Assembly (NCBI GenBank): GCA_900552185.1
Contig: URYT01000049.1
Location: 1 to 11,643 of the forward strand
Length of the DNA stretch: 11,643 nucleotides
Reading direction: 5' to 3'
Source of the DNA: an uncultured Collinsella sp.
GTDB taxonomy: Bacteria > Actinomycetota > Coriobacteriia > Coriobacteriales > Coriobacteriaceae
The notes under the pieces are model-generated. The model was not told the DNA's origin. It saw nothing but the letters and a program-made list of their open reading frames with translations, and ran no database searches. A program made the translations under genes and the position numbers. Below, piece after piece: positions 1 to 6,391 of this stretch (its first letter is position 1; every line of letters begins with the position of its first letter).

Positions 1-1
1 C

Positions 2-64
2 CTGACCGACGATCAGGCCGCCGCGCTCGATGTGGCCGGCGCCCACGGCAATACTGTCGCCTGA
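2..64 (+). CDS. 3' end of upstream gene, probably trpB (partial)
   Basis: Twenty codons ending in TGA at 62-64 are open in one frame and read LTDDQAAALDVAGAHGNTVA. The tail is too short to identify by itself. Position suggests trpB (tryptophan synthase beta): the next start codon lies 23 nt downstream behind its own Shine-Dalgarno and opens with TrpA sequence, and trpB-trpA is the usual order. The diagnostic TrpB motifs would lie upstream of the window, so this identity is inference from context only. Confidence 0.5.
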   Translation: MTDDQAAALDVAGAHGNTVA

Positions 65-87
65 ACAAGAAGAGGAGATTTTTGATT

Positions 88-420
88 ATGACCAATGAAG
101 CAACCACGCCGTCCGGCCAGCCGCTGGGCATCAGCCACAAGCCCAGCAAGTCGGTCGCTATGTTCACCAAGTTCAAGGCCGAGAACAAGCCTGCCTTCAT
201 CGGCTACCTGCCCTACGGCTTCCCCAACCCGGACGTCTCGCTTGACGCCTTCAAGACGATGGTCGAGCACGGCGTCGACGCGGTCGAGATCGGCCTGCCG
301 TACTCCGACCCGGTCATGGACGGCCCGGTCATCCAGGCTGCCGCCTCCATCGCCCTGAACAACGGCGAGACCATCAAGCGCGTGTTCGAGGCCGTCGAAA
401 CCGTGGCCAACGCCGGCGGC
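88..420 (+). pseudogene. trpA: Truncated trpA (5' fragment) fused to clpB
   Basis: Residues 1-111 match the first three-eighths or so of tryptophan synthase alpha, which cleaves indole-3-glycerol phosphate to indole. The segment GVDAVEIGLPYSDPVMDGP holds both catalytic acids: E67 and D78, spaced 11 apart exactly as E49 and D60 of the E. coli enzyme. The barrel stops after the helix ending VANAGG; the remaining strands, the phosphate-binding loops and the C-terminus are absent. A TIM barrel cut here cannot fold into an active enzyme, so this copy should not supply TrpA activity. If the fusion is real, the strain should need tryptophan or indole unless a second trpA exists elsewhere. Confidence 0.82.
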
Positions 421-2604
421 GTGCAGGACAAGCGCAGCCAGACCGGTTCGGCCATTCTGGACCAGTTCGGGCGCAACCTGACCGCCGAAGCGGCCGAGGG
501 CAAGCTCGACCCGGTGATCGGGCGCACCAACGAGATCGAACGTGTCATGGTCGTGCTGTCGCGCCGCACGAAGAACAACCCCGTGCTCATCGGCGAGCCG
601 GGCGTCGGCAAGACGGCCATCGTCGAGGGCATCGCCCAGCGTATCGTGGCCGGCGACGTGCCGAGCACCCTGCGCGACCGCGACCTCATCGAGCTCGACA
701 TGAGCGCGTTGGTCGCCGGCGCCAAGTACCGCGGCGAGTTCGAGGACCGCTTAAAGGCCGTGCTCAAGGAAGTGCAGAAGTCCGAGGGCAAGGTCATCCT
801 GTTCATCGATGAGCTCCACACCATCGTGGGCGCGGGTGCCACCGAGGGTTCCATGGACGCCGGCAACATCCTCAAACCGGCGCTCGCTCGTGGCGACCTG
901 CACGCGATCGGCGCGACCACGCTCGACGAATATCGCAAGTACATCGAGAAGGACGCGGCGCTCGCGCGTCGTTTCCAGACCGTTATGGTGAGCGAGCCTA
1001 CCGTCGAGGACACCATCTCGATCCTGCGTGGCCTGAAGGAGAAGTACGAGATCTTCCACGGCGTGCACATCACCGATAGCGCGCTCGTGGCCGCCGCCGA
1101 CCTTTCCGATCGCTACATCGCCGACCGCTTCCTGCCCGACAAGGCCATCGACCTGGTCGATGAGGCCGCAAGCCGCCTGCGCATGGAACTCGACAGCATG
1201 CCGGTCGAGATCGATGCCACCACGCGTCAGCTCACCCAGCTGCAGATCGAGGAACAGGCGCTCATGAAGGAGACCGACGACGCCTCCAAGGAGCGTCTGG
1301 AGGCCCTGCGCCAAGAGATTGCCGAGGTCCAGGAAAAGCTCAACGTGCAAAAGGCTGGCTGGCTCAACCAAAAGAACGCCATCGACCACGTGCAGGAGCT
1401 CAAGGGACAGCTCGACGAGGCCAAGAGCGAGGAGGAGCGTGCGACGCGCAACGGCGATTTGGGTCGTGCGTCCGAGCTGCGCTACTCCGTGATTCCGGGC
1501 CTGCAGCAGCAGATTCAGGATTCCGAGGCCGCGCTCGAGGCGCAAAAGCAGCAGGACGGCGAGGGCCTCAACGAGCAGGTGACCTCCGACGAGATCGCCG
1601 AGGTCGTGAGCGCCTGGACCGGCGTGCCCGTGTCCAAGATGATGCAGGGCGAGCTCGACAAGTTGAAGGGCCTGGAGGGCGAGCTGCATAAGCGCGTCAT
1701 CGGCCAGGACGAGGCCGTCTCCGCCGTCGCCGCGGCCGTGCGCCGCAGCCGTGCGGGCCTCTCCGATCCGGACAAGCCCATCGGCAGCTTCTTCTTCCTG
1801 GGCCCCACCGGTGTAGGCAAGACCGAGCTCGCCAAGGCGCTGGCCGAGTGCCTGTTCGATGACGAGCGCGCGCTCGTGCGTATCGACATGTCCGAGTACA
1901 TGGAGAAGTTCAGCGTCCAGCGTCTGATCGGTGCGCCCCCGGGATACGTGGGTTACGACGAGGGCGGTCAGCTCACCGAGGCTGTGCGCCGTCGTCCGTA
2001 CTCCGTGATCTTGCTCGACGAGATGGAGAAGGCTCACCCGGATGTATTCAACGTGCTGTTGCAGGTGCTCGATGACGGCCGTCTGACCGACGGTCAGGGT
2101 CGCCAGGTGTCCTTCAAGAACACAATCATCATCATGACGAGCAACGTGGGTTCCAAGGCTATCGCTGAGCTTTCGGGCAAGGACGAGGAGGAGATGCGCC
2201 ATCAGGTCGACGCGGCCATGGCTCAGACCTTCCGCCCCGAGTTCCTCAACCGTATCGATGACATCGTGGTGTTCCATCCGCTCGGTATGGCGCAGATCGA
2301 GAAGATCGTCGACATCCAACTTGCCGATGTCCGCGCACGCCTGGCCAAGGAGCGCATGACACTTGCCATCACCCCGGCGGCCAAGCAGATGCTCGCTGTG
2401 GGCGGCTTGGACCCGGTCTTTGGCGCCCGCCCGCTCAAGCGTCTGGTGCAGCGCGAGGTTGTCGATGCCATCGCGGCGGCCATCATCGACGGCACGGTGC
2501 GCGAGGGCGATCAGGTGACGGTCGATGTCGACAAGGACGGCGGCTTTACCGTCGTGTGCGATGACACGCCGGCGGCCACCTACGAGGTCCCCGACGCCGA
2601 GTAG
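88..2604 (+). CDS. clpB: In-frame TrpA(N-terminal)-ClpB(delta-N) fusion protein, 838 aa
   Basis: The ATG at 88 is preferred over the TTG at 82 because GGAG at 74-77 is then 10 nt away rather than 4. Residues 1-111 are the start of tryptophan synthase alpha; from about residue 112 the protein is ClpB, the Hsp100 disaggregase that threads aggregated proteins with DnaK. Visible ClpB parts: linker and NBD1 entry (KLDPVIGR, 139-146), Walker A GEPGVGKT (169-176), Walker B ILFIDE (237-242), a heptad-rich coiled-coil M domain (about 370-495), second Walker A GPTGVGKT (572-579), second Walker B VILLDE (640-645) and sensor-2 GARPLKR (779-785). The ClpB portion is about 727 aa against about 860 for a full protein; the N-terminal double-repeat substrate domain is missing, replaced by TrpA sequence. 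Both ATPase modules look intact. The frame sits behind the trp-type ribosome site, so it would be expressed with the trp operon rather than under heat-shock control. An assembly chimera is the main alternative. Confidence 0.9.
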   Translation: MTNEATTPSGQPLGISHKPSKSVAMFTKFKAENKPAFIGYLPYGFPNPDVSLDAFKTMVEHGVDAVEIGLPYSDPVMDGPVIQAAASIALNNGETIKRVFEAVETVANAGGVQDKRSQTGSAILDQFGRNLTAEAAEGKLDPVIGRTNEIERVMVVLSRRTKNNPVLIGEPGVGKTAIVEGIAQRIVAGDVPSTLRDRDLIELDMSALVAGAKYRGEFEDRLKAVLKEVQKSEGKVILFIDELHTIVGAGATEGSMDAGNILKPALARGDLHAIGATTLDEYRKYIEKDAALARRFQTVMVSEPTVEDTISILRGLKEKYEIFHGVHITDSALVAAADLSDRYIADRFLPDKAIDLVDEAASRLRMELDSMPVEIDATTRQLTQLQIEEQALMKETDDASKERLEALRQEIAEVQEKLNVQKAGWLNQKNAIDHVQELKGQLDEAKSEEERATRNGDLGRASELRYSVIPGLQQQIQDSEAALEAQKQQDGEGLNEQVTSDEIAEVVSAWTGVPVSKMMQGELDKLKGLEGELHKRVIGQDEAVSAVAAAVRRSRAGLSDPDKPIGSFFFLGPTGVGKTELAKALAECLFDDERALVRIDMSEYMEKFSVQRLIGAPPGYVGYDEGGQLTEAVRRRPYSVILLDEMEKAHPDVFNVLLQVLDDGRLTDGQGRQVSFKNTIIIMTSNVGSKAIAELSGKDEEEMRHQVDAAMAQTFRPEFLNRIDDIVVFHPLGMAQIEKIVDIQLADVRARLAKERMTLAITPAAKQMLAVGGLDPVFGARPLKRLVQREVVDAIAAAIIDGTVREGDQVTVDVDKDGGFTVVCDDTPAATYEVPDAE

Positions 2605-2649
2605 ATTTTTGGGACATGCCTTAAAATCTACCAGTCGTCTCTAAACGCC

Positions 2650-2686
2650 AAGGGCGGCGGATCCAATTGGGTCCGCCGCCCTTTTT
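2650..2686 (+). terminator. Rho-independent terminator after the fusion gene
   Basis: A 12-bp perfect stem, 2650-2661 (AAGGGCGGCGGA) with 2672-2683, closes a 10-nt loop and runs into a T tract ending at 2686. It lies 46 nt past the stop at 2602-2604 and should end the trp/clp transcript. Confidence 0.9.
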
Positions 2687-2736
2687 CGTGCGACAATCGA
2701 TGATGTTGAACGGATGCGATGCAAGGAGCTATGCAG

Positions 2737-2931
2737 ATGAAAGACGAGAACAAGGCTAACGCACCGGCGGCTGAGACAGCGCCCGCCGCATCGAAGGTTT
2801 CGCCTAAGCCGGCGCCCAAGCCGCGCGACCCCTACATCCGTGCCGAGAACGAGGACGACGACGGCTACGATCCCTACAGCGATCGCCGCCCCGAGCGTGA
2901 GCCGATGTTCGAAGCCGATCCGTGGCGCTGA
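2737..2931 (+). CDS. Small disordered acidic/proline-rich protein, 64 aa, unknown function
   Basis: Three in-frame ATGs occur (2719, 2731, 2737). AAGGAG at 2723-2728 gives 8 nt spacing to 2737 and only 2 nt to 2731, so 2737 is chosen. The product begins MKDENKANAPAAE, has an Ala/Pro/Lys-rich first half (SPKPAPKPRDP) and a strongly acidic, Arg-containing second half (NEDDDGYDPYSDRRPERE) ending in DPWR. There is no signal peptide, membrane segment or recognisable domain; it looks intrinsically disordered. It stands alone after a terminator and before an intergenic repeat. The good ribosome site and absence of stops make it a credible gene, but I do not recognise the family. Confidence 0.65.
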   Translation: MKDENKANAPAAETAPAASKVSPKPAPKPRDPYIRAENEDDDGYDPYSDRRPEREPMFEADPWR

Positions 2932-2955
2932 GTGCTACCCAAAAGGCCACCAACA

Positions 2956-3022
2956 AGTTGCGGTGAAATAGGGACTGTTTTGCGGTTTGACCAGCAAAAA
3001 CAGTCCCTATTTCACCGCAACT
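2956..3022. repeat. Long perfect inverted repeat (26-bp arms), dispersed intergenic repeat
   Basis: Arms 2956-2981 and 2997-3022 are perfectly complementary over 26 bp; two more pairs form across a one-base bulge at 2996. The arm begins AGTTGCGGTGAAATAG. Seventeen bases of the same arm recur at 11565-11581. A very stable hairpin with an arm found elsewhere in the window fits a REP/MITE-like intergenic repeat family. It also lies between the end of the small gene at 2931 and the ATPase island, and could terminate or block transcription, though no T tract follows directly. Confidence 0.85.
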
Positions 3023-3156
3023 GCGTTAGGGATTTTTCTGCAGGGGGAGGGTAGTCAAAAAAGCCCCGTCCCAAATTGACTGCTCGGGGAGTCGCATTCG
3101 AGCTCGGTTGTCCTCTTAGCCACTCGATATCCTTCGGAGCAATAACAGTGAAAAAA
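3023..3156. other. Intergenic stretch without a gene
   Basis: No credible ORF. The only structure is a weak 5-bp pairing, CCCCG at 3064-3068 with CGGGG at 3085-3089, preceded on the + strand by a run of A (a T run on the minus strand). That resembles a minus-strand terminator but is too weak to call. Base composition falls from GC-rich to AT-rich across this stretch, marking the left edge of the ATPase island. Confidence 0.5.
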
Positions 3157-3177
3157 CTTGCTTAAGTGTTAATCAAG
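3157..3177. promoter_or_regulatory. 21-bp dyad, candidate operator
   Basis: CTTGCTTAA-GTG-TTAATCAAG: 9-bp arms with 8 of 9 pairs matching. The right arm TTAATCAAG recurs exactly at 3201-3209 inside the larger dyad next to the ATPase start. The size and symmetry fit a dimeric repressor site; no regulator gene is adjacent. Confidence 0.4.
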
Positions 3178-3184
3178 CTACACA

Positions 3185-3246
3185 CAATCTTGCTCTCTAA
3201 TTAATCAAGAATCAGTATAATTTTGATTAGCTAGAGAGCAAGATTG
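3185..3246. promoter_or_regulatory. 15-bp-arm inverted repeat enclosing the ATPase promoter
   Basis: Arms 3185-3199 (CAATCTTGCTCTCTA) and 3232-3246 are perfectly complementary, and the pairing extends inward through TAATCA/TGATTA after two mismatches. Between the arms lies TATAAT at 3216-3221, a consensus -10 for the gene starting at 3254. The right arm ends on the first G of the Shine-Dalgarno (GGAG 3246-3249). The dyad would therefore straddle the promoter as a repressor site, or, if transcribed in full, fold and mask the ribosome site. Confidence 0.6.
3216..3221 (+). promoter_or_regulatory. Candidate -10 box (TATAAT) for the ATPase gene
   Basis: An exact TATAAT lies 33 nt before the ATG at 3254, in the most AT-rich part of the window. 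A well-spaced -35 is not evident: TTGCTC at 3190-3195 would give a 20-bp spacer. A weak -35 is typical of promoters controlled by a bound protein. Confidence 0.5.
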
Positions 3247-3253
3247 GAGAGTC

Positions 3254-4606
3254 ATGGCATTCAACGACTTGATCGCCCAGAAAATAAAGGACTTTGAACA
3301 GCAGGGGGTTCCGCAGGTCTTTGAGCGAGACCTTGATCTAGGAAACCCACAGGAGCCAAAGCGCGACAACATCGTAAATGTGATTGTGGGGGCCCGCCGT
3401 TGTGGAAAGACGTATCGCCTGTATCAGGAGATGCGGCGGCTTCAGAGCCGGGGCGTCGAGCTTGACCGGATGCTTTACTTCAATTTTGAGGATGAGCGCT
3501 TGCGCCCGTATGAGCCATCGTTGCTGGCGGACGTGCTTGACACGTTCTATGCGCTGTATCCTGCTGCTCGAACCGAGGGCTCTTACATTTTCTTTGACGA
3601 GATCCAGGAAATTCCCGAATGGGGTGCGTTTCTGCGGCGTGTAGTCGATACGGAGAAGGCGACCGTCTATGTGACGGGATCTTCTTCTAAGATGCTGTCC
3701 TCAGAACTTAAGAGCGAGTTCAGGGGTCGTTCTCTTATACGGGAGCTTTTTCCGTTGAGTTTTTCGGAATACGTTCGGTATAAGACGGGGAGCGTTTTCG
3801 AGCCAGATGCGACCTTTTCCCCAAGCGATGCAGCGCTGCTTCGACATCATCTGATCGGATATCTTGAACGAGGGGGATTCATCGCGACGCTTGAGCAGAC
3901 GCCCGCAGACGCGATTCAGCTGCTACAGGAATATGCTTCGCGAACGGTCGCTATGGACGTCATTGAACGGTACGACGTCAAGAACCCTCGCCTGGCATCG
4001 CTGTTCCTAACGCGGTGTATGGCATCTTCGGGACGAGAGCTGTCGGTGAACAAAGTGTACAACGAGTTCAAGAGCAGGCAGATACCCGTCAGTCGTAATT
4101 CGCTCAGCGACTTACTTGAGTATTACGAGGATGCCTATCTGCTGTTCTCCGTGCCGGAGTTCACGCGTTCACTGGCAAATAACATGCGGTCTGCGTCAAA
4201 GGTCTACGCTGTCGATCCTGCGATGTTTGGAGCATTCTCTCCCGCATCAGCATTGGACCAGGGCCAGAGGCTCGAGACCGCAGTGTTCAATGCGCTAAGA
4301 AGAAGGACTCCCGCGGTGAGGACCGGCTCGGTCTGCCGCCTGCTGATCAAAGAGAAGAGCAAAAGCCATGAGGTGGACTTTGTGGCTGGGGACGCGCTTC
4401 TCATGCGGGCTTATAGCCTGATTCAGGTGAGTGCGGATATGGCAAGTGAGAAAACGCGCGAGCGCGAAATTGCCGCGCTTGATGCCTCGATGGCCCAGTT
4501 TGATCTTGGCGAGTCGGCAATCGTTACCATGGATGAACAGACCGATATTCCATGCGAGCACGGTGTGGTACACGTTATGCCCGCATGGAAGTGGCTCCTT
4601 GCCTAA
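3254..4606 (+). CDS. AAA_14/DUF4143-type ATPase, 450 aa
   Basis: This is a complete member of the bacterial AAA+ family with a C-terminal DUF4143 domain. P-loop GARRCGKT (46-53) follows a beta strand VNVIV; Walker B is YIFFDEIQ (111-118, D115 E116); sensor region YVTGSSSKML (139-148) is followed by the conserved FRGRS..ELFPLSFSEY (157-173). A winged-helix-like middle (about 255-300, SVNKVYNEFKSRQIPVSRNSLSDLLEYYEDAYL) leads to the C-terminal part, where E341, E373-V-D375 and Q391-V-S393 match the layout of a degenerate PD-(D/E)XK nuclease fold. The biological role of this family is not settled. Start choice: GGAG at 3246-3249, 4 nt before ATG. The gene is visibly less GC-rich than its neighbours, with a freer codon choice (TTT, AAA and AGA are common), and sits behind an AT-rich promoter region, which suggests horizontal acquisition. 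It is monocistronic and convergent with the next gene. Confidence 0.88.
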   Translation: MAFNDLIAQKIKDFEQQGVPQVFERDLDLGNPQEPKRDNIVNVIVGARRCGKTYRLYQEMRRLQSRGVELDRMLYFNFEDERLRPYEPSLLADVLDTFYALYPAARTEGSYIFFDEIQEIPEWGAFLRRVVDTEKATVYVTGSSSKMLSSELKSEFRGRSLIRELFPLSFSEYVRYKTGSVFEPDATFSPSDAALLRHHLIGYLERGGFIATLEQTPADAIQLLQEYASRTVAMDVIERYDVKNPRLASLFLTRCMASSGRELSVNKVYNEFKSRQIPVSRNSLSDLLEYYEDAYLLFSVPEFTRSLANNMRSASKVYAVDPAMFGAFSPASALDQGQRLETAVFNALRRRTPAVRTGSVCRLLIKEKSKSHEVDFVAGDALLMRAYSLIQVSADMASEKTREREIAALDASMAQFDLGESAIVTMDEQTDIPCEHGVVHVMPAWKWLLA

Positions 4607-4679
4607 TCATCTATGGACCTGTGGGGTCAGGACCTCCTGGCTCCTTCGTCACAGTTGGGGAGCACCTTGCTGCGCCAGG

Positions 4680-6161
4680 CTAGTCCTGGGCTTTGATGCT
4701 CGGCAGCAGGATCTGCGCGAGGTAGTCGGTCTCGAGTTTGGTCGCGGCGTCTGCGTTGCCGTTTTTGCCAACCAGGTCGTTCTTGATCTGACTATAGGTG
4801 TAGCGGTTGCCGGTCGTCAGCTCGACAAGCTCAATGGCCGTGTCCATGGGGTAGGTCGACACGGGATTCTGGGTGCGCCCGTTGATAGTCTGGGGCACCA
4901 CGTACGGATAGACGGGGCCGCTGGCATAGACGGTGTAGCCGTTGCCCAGGCTGACCGTGCCCAAAACCGTATCGCCGTCATCGGGTGTAAAGGTTTCGCC
5001 ATCGCGCACGGCGACGAGCGTCACGAGCGGCGTATTGGCGTCGTCGCCCAGATAGATGCATAGCGTGCTGTCGTTTTGCCAAGTTGCGACCTTGCCGTAC
5101 CACTCGACGGGAATATCGAGCTGGTAGAGGTCGGTTGCCTTGTGGCGAGCGTCAGCATCACGGGATGCCTGTGCCTTTTGCGCGCTCACGGCATTGACGG
5201 CGGCGTCGCGCCGCGCGGTTGCTGCCTGCTGGAGCACTTTGGCAGCCGCGGCGGAGCTCGCACCGCCCTCTTCGGCATACTTGGCGGCGGCATCGATCTG
5301 GTCGTCAGTCACCGTGTCGGCCGAAGGCACCTTGAGCTTAAAGGTGGCCTGGGCACTTAGATCCTGTCCATCGCTCTTAACGGTGACCTGCGTCTTGGTG
5401 GTCGGGACGGTATAGATGGTGCCGTCGGCCGCGATGGGGGAGGCAGCGATGGAGAGCGTGTAATCGCCAGGCAGCAGTTTGATGCCGCGGCCGTGCTCGT
5501 CAACATAAAGCGTTTCGCTCACGGAGGAGCCATCAGCGTCCTGGCCGCTCACCTGTACGGGAATCTTGGAGCCGGTAGAACAGTCGAGGCCCGCGGCATG
5601 CACGCCAATCTGCACTGACATCATCGTGTGGGCATTGGCGGCGACAGCGGTAGCCTGCTCTTGCTGATATCCGTTCCAGGCGGCATAGCCTGCGCCGCCG
5701 GCGACGAGCGCGACGGCCACGACACCGGCGACCATCAGATTGCGGCGCTTGGGCGACATCTTGCGATGGCGAACCTCGGCCTCGCGTGCTGAGGGAACGG
5801 ACGGTAGGGGGATATCGCCCATGGCGATGGTCTCGTCCACGGCAGGCGCAGAGCCCAGGCCGGGAAGCTCGCGGGTCAGCGAATCTTCGGCCGGCAAGCT
5901 GTCGAGCAAGATGGTTTCCTCGCTCGTGTCGGATTCGGGCTGATTGCCGGCCTCGCTTTCGTCCTCTTCGGCTTCGTCAGGAGCGTCTTTGGCGTCGCTG
6001 CCTTCGTCCTCAGTGTCTTCGTGCGCCTCGTCCTGCGCGTCGACGGCCGAATCGCTAAACGAGAGCTCGTCTAGCGCGATCCGGTCAAGGCTCTCCAGGG
6101 CTTCGGCACATGCTTCCGCATCCTGGGCCGCATCCTCGCGGCCATACGTCTCATCGCTCAT
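4680..6161 (-). CDS. Acidic single-pass membrane protein with large extracytoplasmic region, 493 aa
   Basis: The start is the ATG at 6161-6159 (MSDETYGRED), with a G-rich ribosome site (GGGGGAT) 4 nt upstream; the longer frame from 6212 adds 17 residues lacking such a site. Layout: residues 1-130 are very acidic, low-complexity and cytoplasmic (DEAEEDESE and similar); 131-141 are basic (RHRKMSPKRRN); 142-162 form one transmembrane helix (LMVAGVVAVALVAGGAGYAAW); 163-493 lie outside the cell. The outer part has a beta-rich domain (about 180-278) with PGDYTLSI, reminiscent of Cna-B/peptidase-regulatory-like folds, an Ala-rich helical stretch (285-340), and a second beta domain (345-450) beginning YQLDIPVEWYGKV of a type common in Coriobacteriia surface proteins. 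No LPXTG or catalytic motif is seen. Function is unknown; an envelope sensor or anchor is possible. It stands alone behind the terminator at 6282-6321. Confidence 0.85.
   Translation of the reverse strand: MSDETYGREDAAQDAEACAEALESLDRIALDELSFSDSAVDAQDEAHEDTEDEGSDAKDAPDEAEEDESEAGNQPESDTSEETILLDSLPAEDSLTRELPGLGSAPAVDETIAMGDIPLPSVPSAREAEVRHRKMSPKRRNLMVAGVVAVALVAGGAGYAAWNGYQQEQATAVAANAHTMMSVQIGVHAAGLDCSTGSKIPVQVSGQDADGSSVSETLYVDEHGRGIKLLPGDYTLSIAASPIAADGTIYTVPTTKTQVTVKSDGQDLSAQATFKLKVPSADTVTDDQIDAAAKYAEEGGASSAAAAKVLQQAATARRDAAVNAVSAQKAQASRDADARHKATDLYQLDIPVEWYGKVATWQNDSTLCIYLGDDANTPLVTLVAVRDGETFTPDDGDTVLGTVSLGNGYTVYASGPVYPYVVPQTINGRTQNPVSTYPMDTAIELVELTTGNRYTYSQIKNDLVGKNGNADAATKLETDYLAQILLPSIKAQD
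6117..6142. repeat. 26-bp direct repeat, copy 1 (inside the 5' coding end)
   Basis: Twenty-six bases are identical to 6253-6278, 136 bp away. This copy encodes GREDAAQDA near the start of the acidic membrane protein. The unit itself contains an internal echo, GCATCCT twice. Confidence 0.9.
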
Positions 6162-6252
6162 ATATCCCCCAATGCAATATCGGCTCAACACTGTACCCAA
6201 AAATGGAGCCATATAAAGCGCATACGAAATATAAGATCCGATTTAACCTGAG

Positions 6253-6278
6253 CGCATCCTGGGCCGCATCCTCGCGGC
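6253..6278. repeat. 26-bp direct repeat, copy 2 (noncoding, upstream)
   Basis: Exact copy of 6117-6142 placed between the terminator of the DUF5692-like gene and the start of the acidic membrane protein gene. Flanking bases differ on both sides, so identity is confined to 26 bp. It contains no usable start for the membrane protein gene. Confidence 0.9.
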
Positions 6279-6281
6279 AAC

Positions 6282-6321
6282 AAAAAGCCCCCGGAAAGCG
6301 GACAAATTGCTTTCCGGGGGC
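6282..6321 (-). terminator. Rho-independent terminator of the tetR-DUF5692 operon
   Basis: A 13-bp perfect stem, 6309-6321 with 6287-6299 (GCCCCCGGAAAGC on the minus strand), has a 9-nt loop and is followed on the minus strand by TTTTTG (6286-6281). It lies about 70 nt past the stop of the membrane gene at 6392. Confidence 0.93.
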
Positions 6322-6391
6322 ATGCAATACATTGCATTGCGCGGAGCCGGCTATGCTGCTTCGCGCTCAAGCGATGTCTGCGTCAGGCGCG

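Noticed and set aside
751..2319. 522-codon open frame on the minus strand across clpB
   Set aside because: His/Leu/Val-rich shadow typical of the antisense frame of a high-GC gene; no ribosome site or domain, and the + strand is clearly ClpB.
4636..4679. CCTGGC/GCCAGG pairing between the convergent genes
   Set aside because: Only 6 bp with a 32-nt loop and no T tract on either side; not a convincing terminator.
4431..5063. 210-codon + strand frame spanning the ATPase end and the convergent gene
   Set aside because: Crosses two well-supported genes out of frame; no family resemblance.
6162..6212. 17-residue N-terminal extension of the acidic membrane protein
   Set aside because: No ribosome site at the upstream start; the G-rich site sits directly before the ATG at 6161.
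6322..6337. ATGCAATACATTGCAT palindrome beside the terminator
   Set aside because: 7-bp arms next to a strong terminator and far from any start; no promoter association seen.
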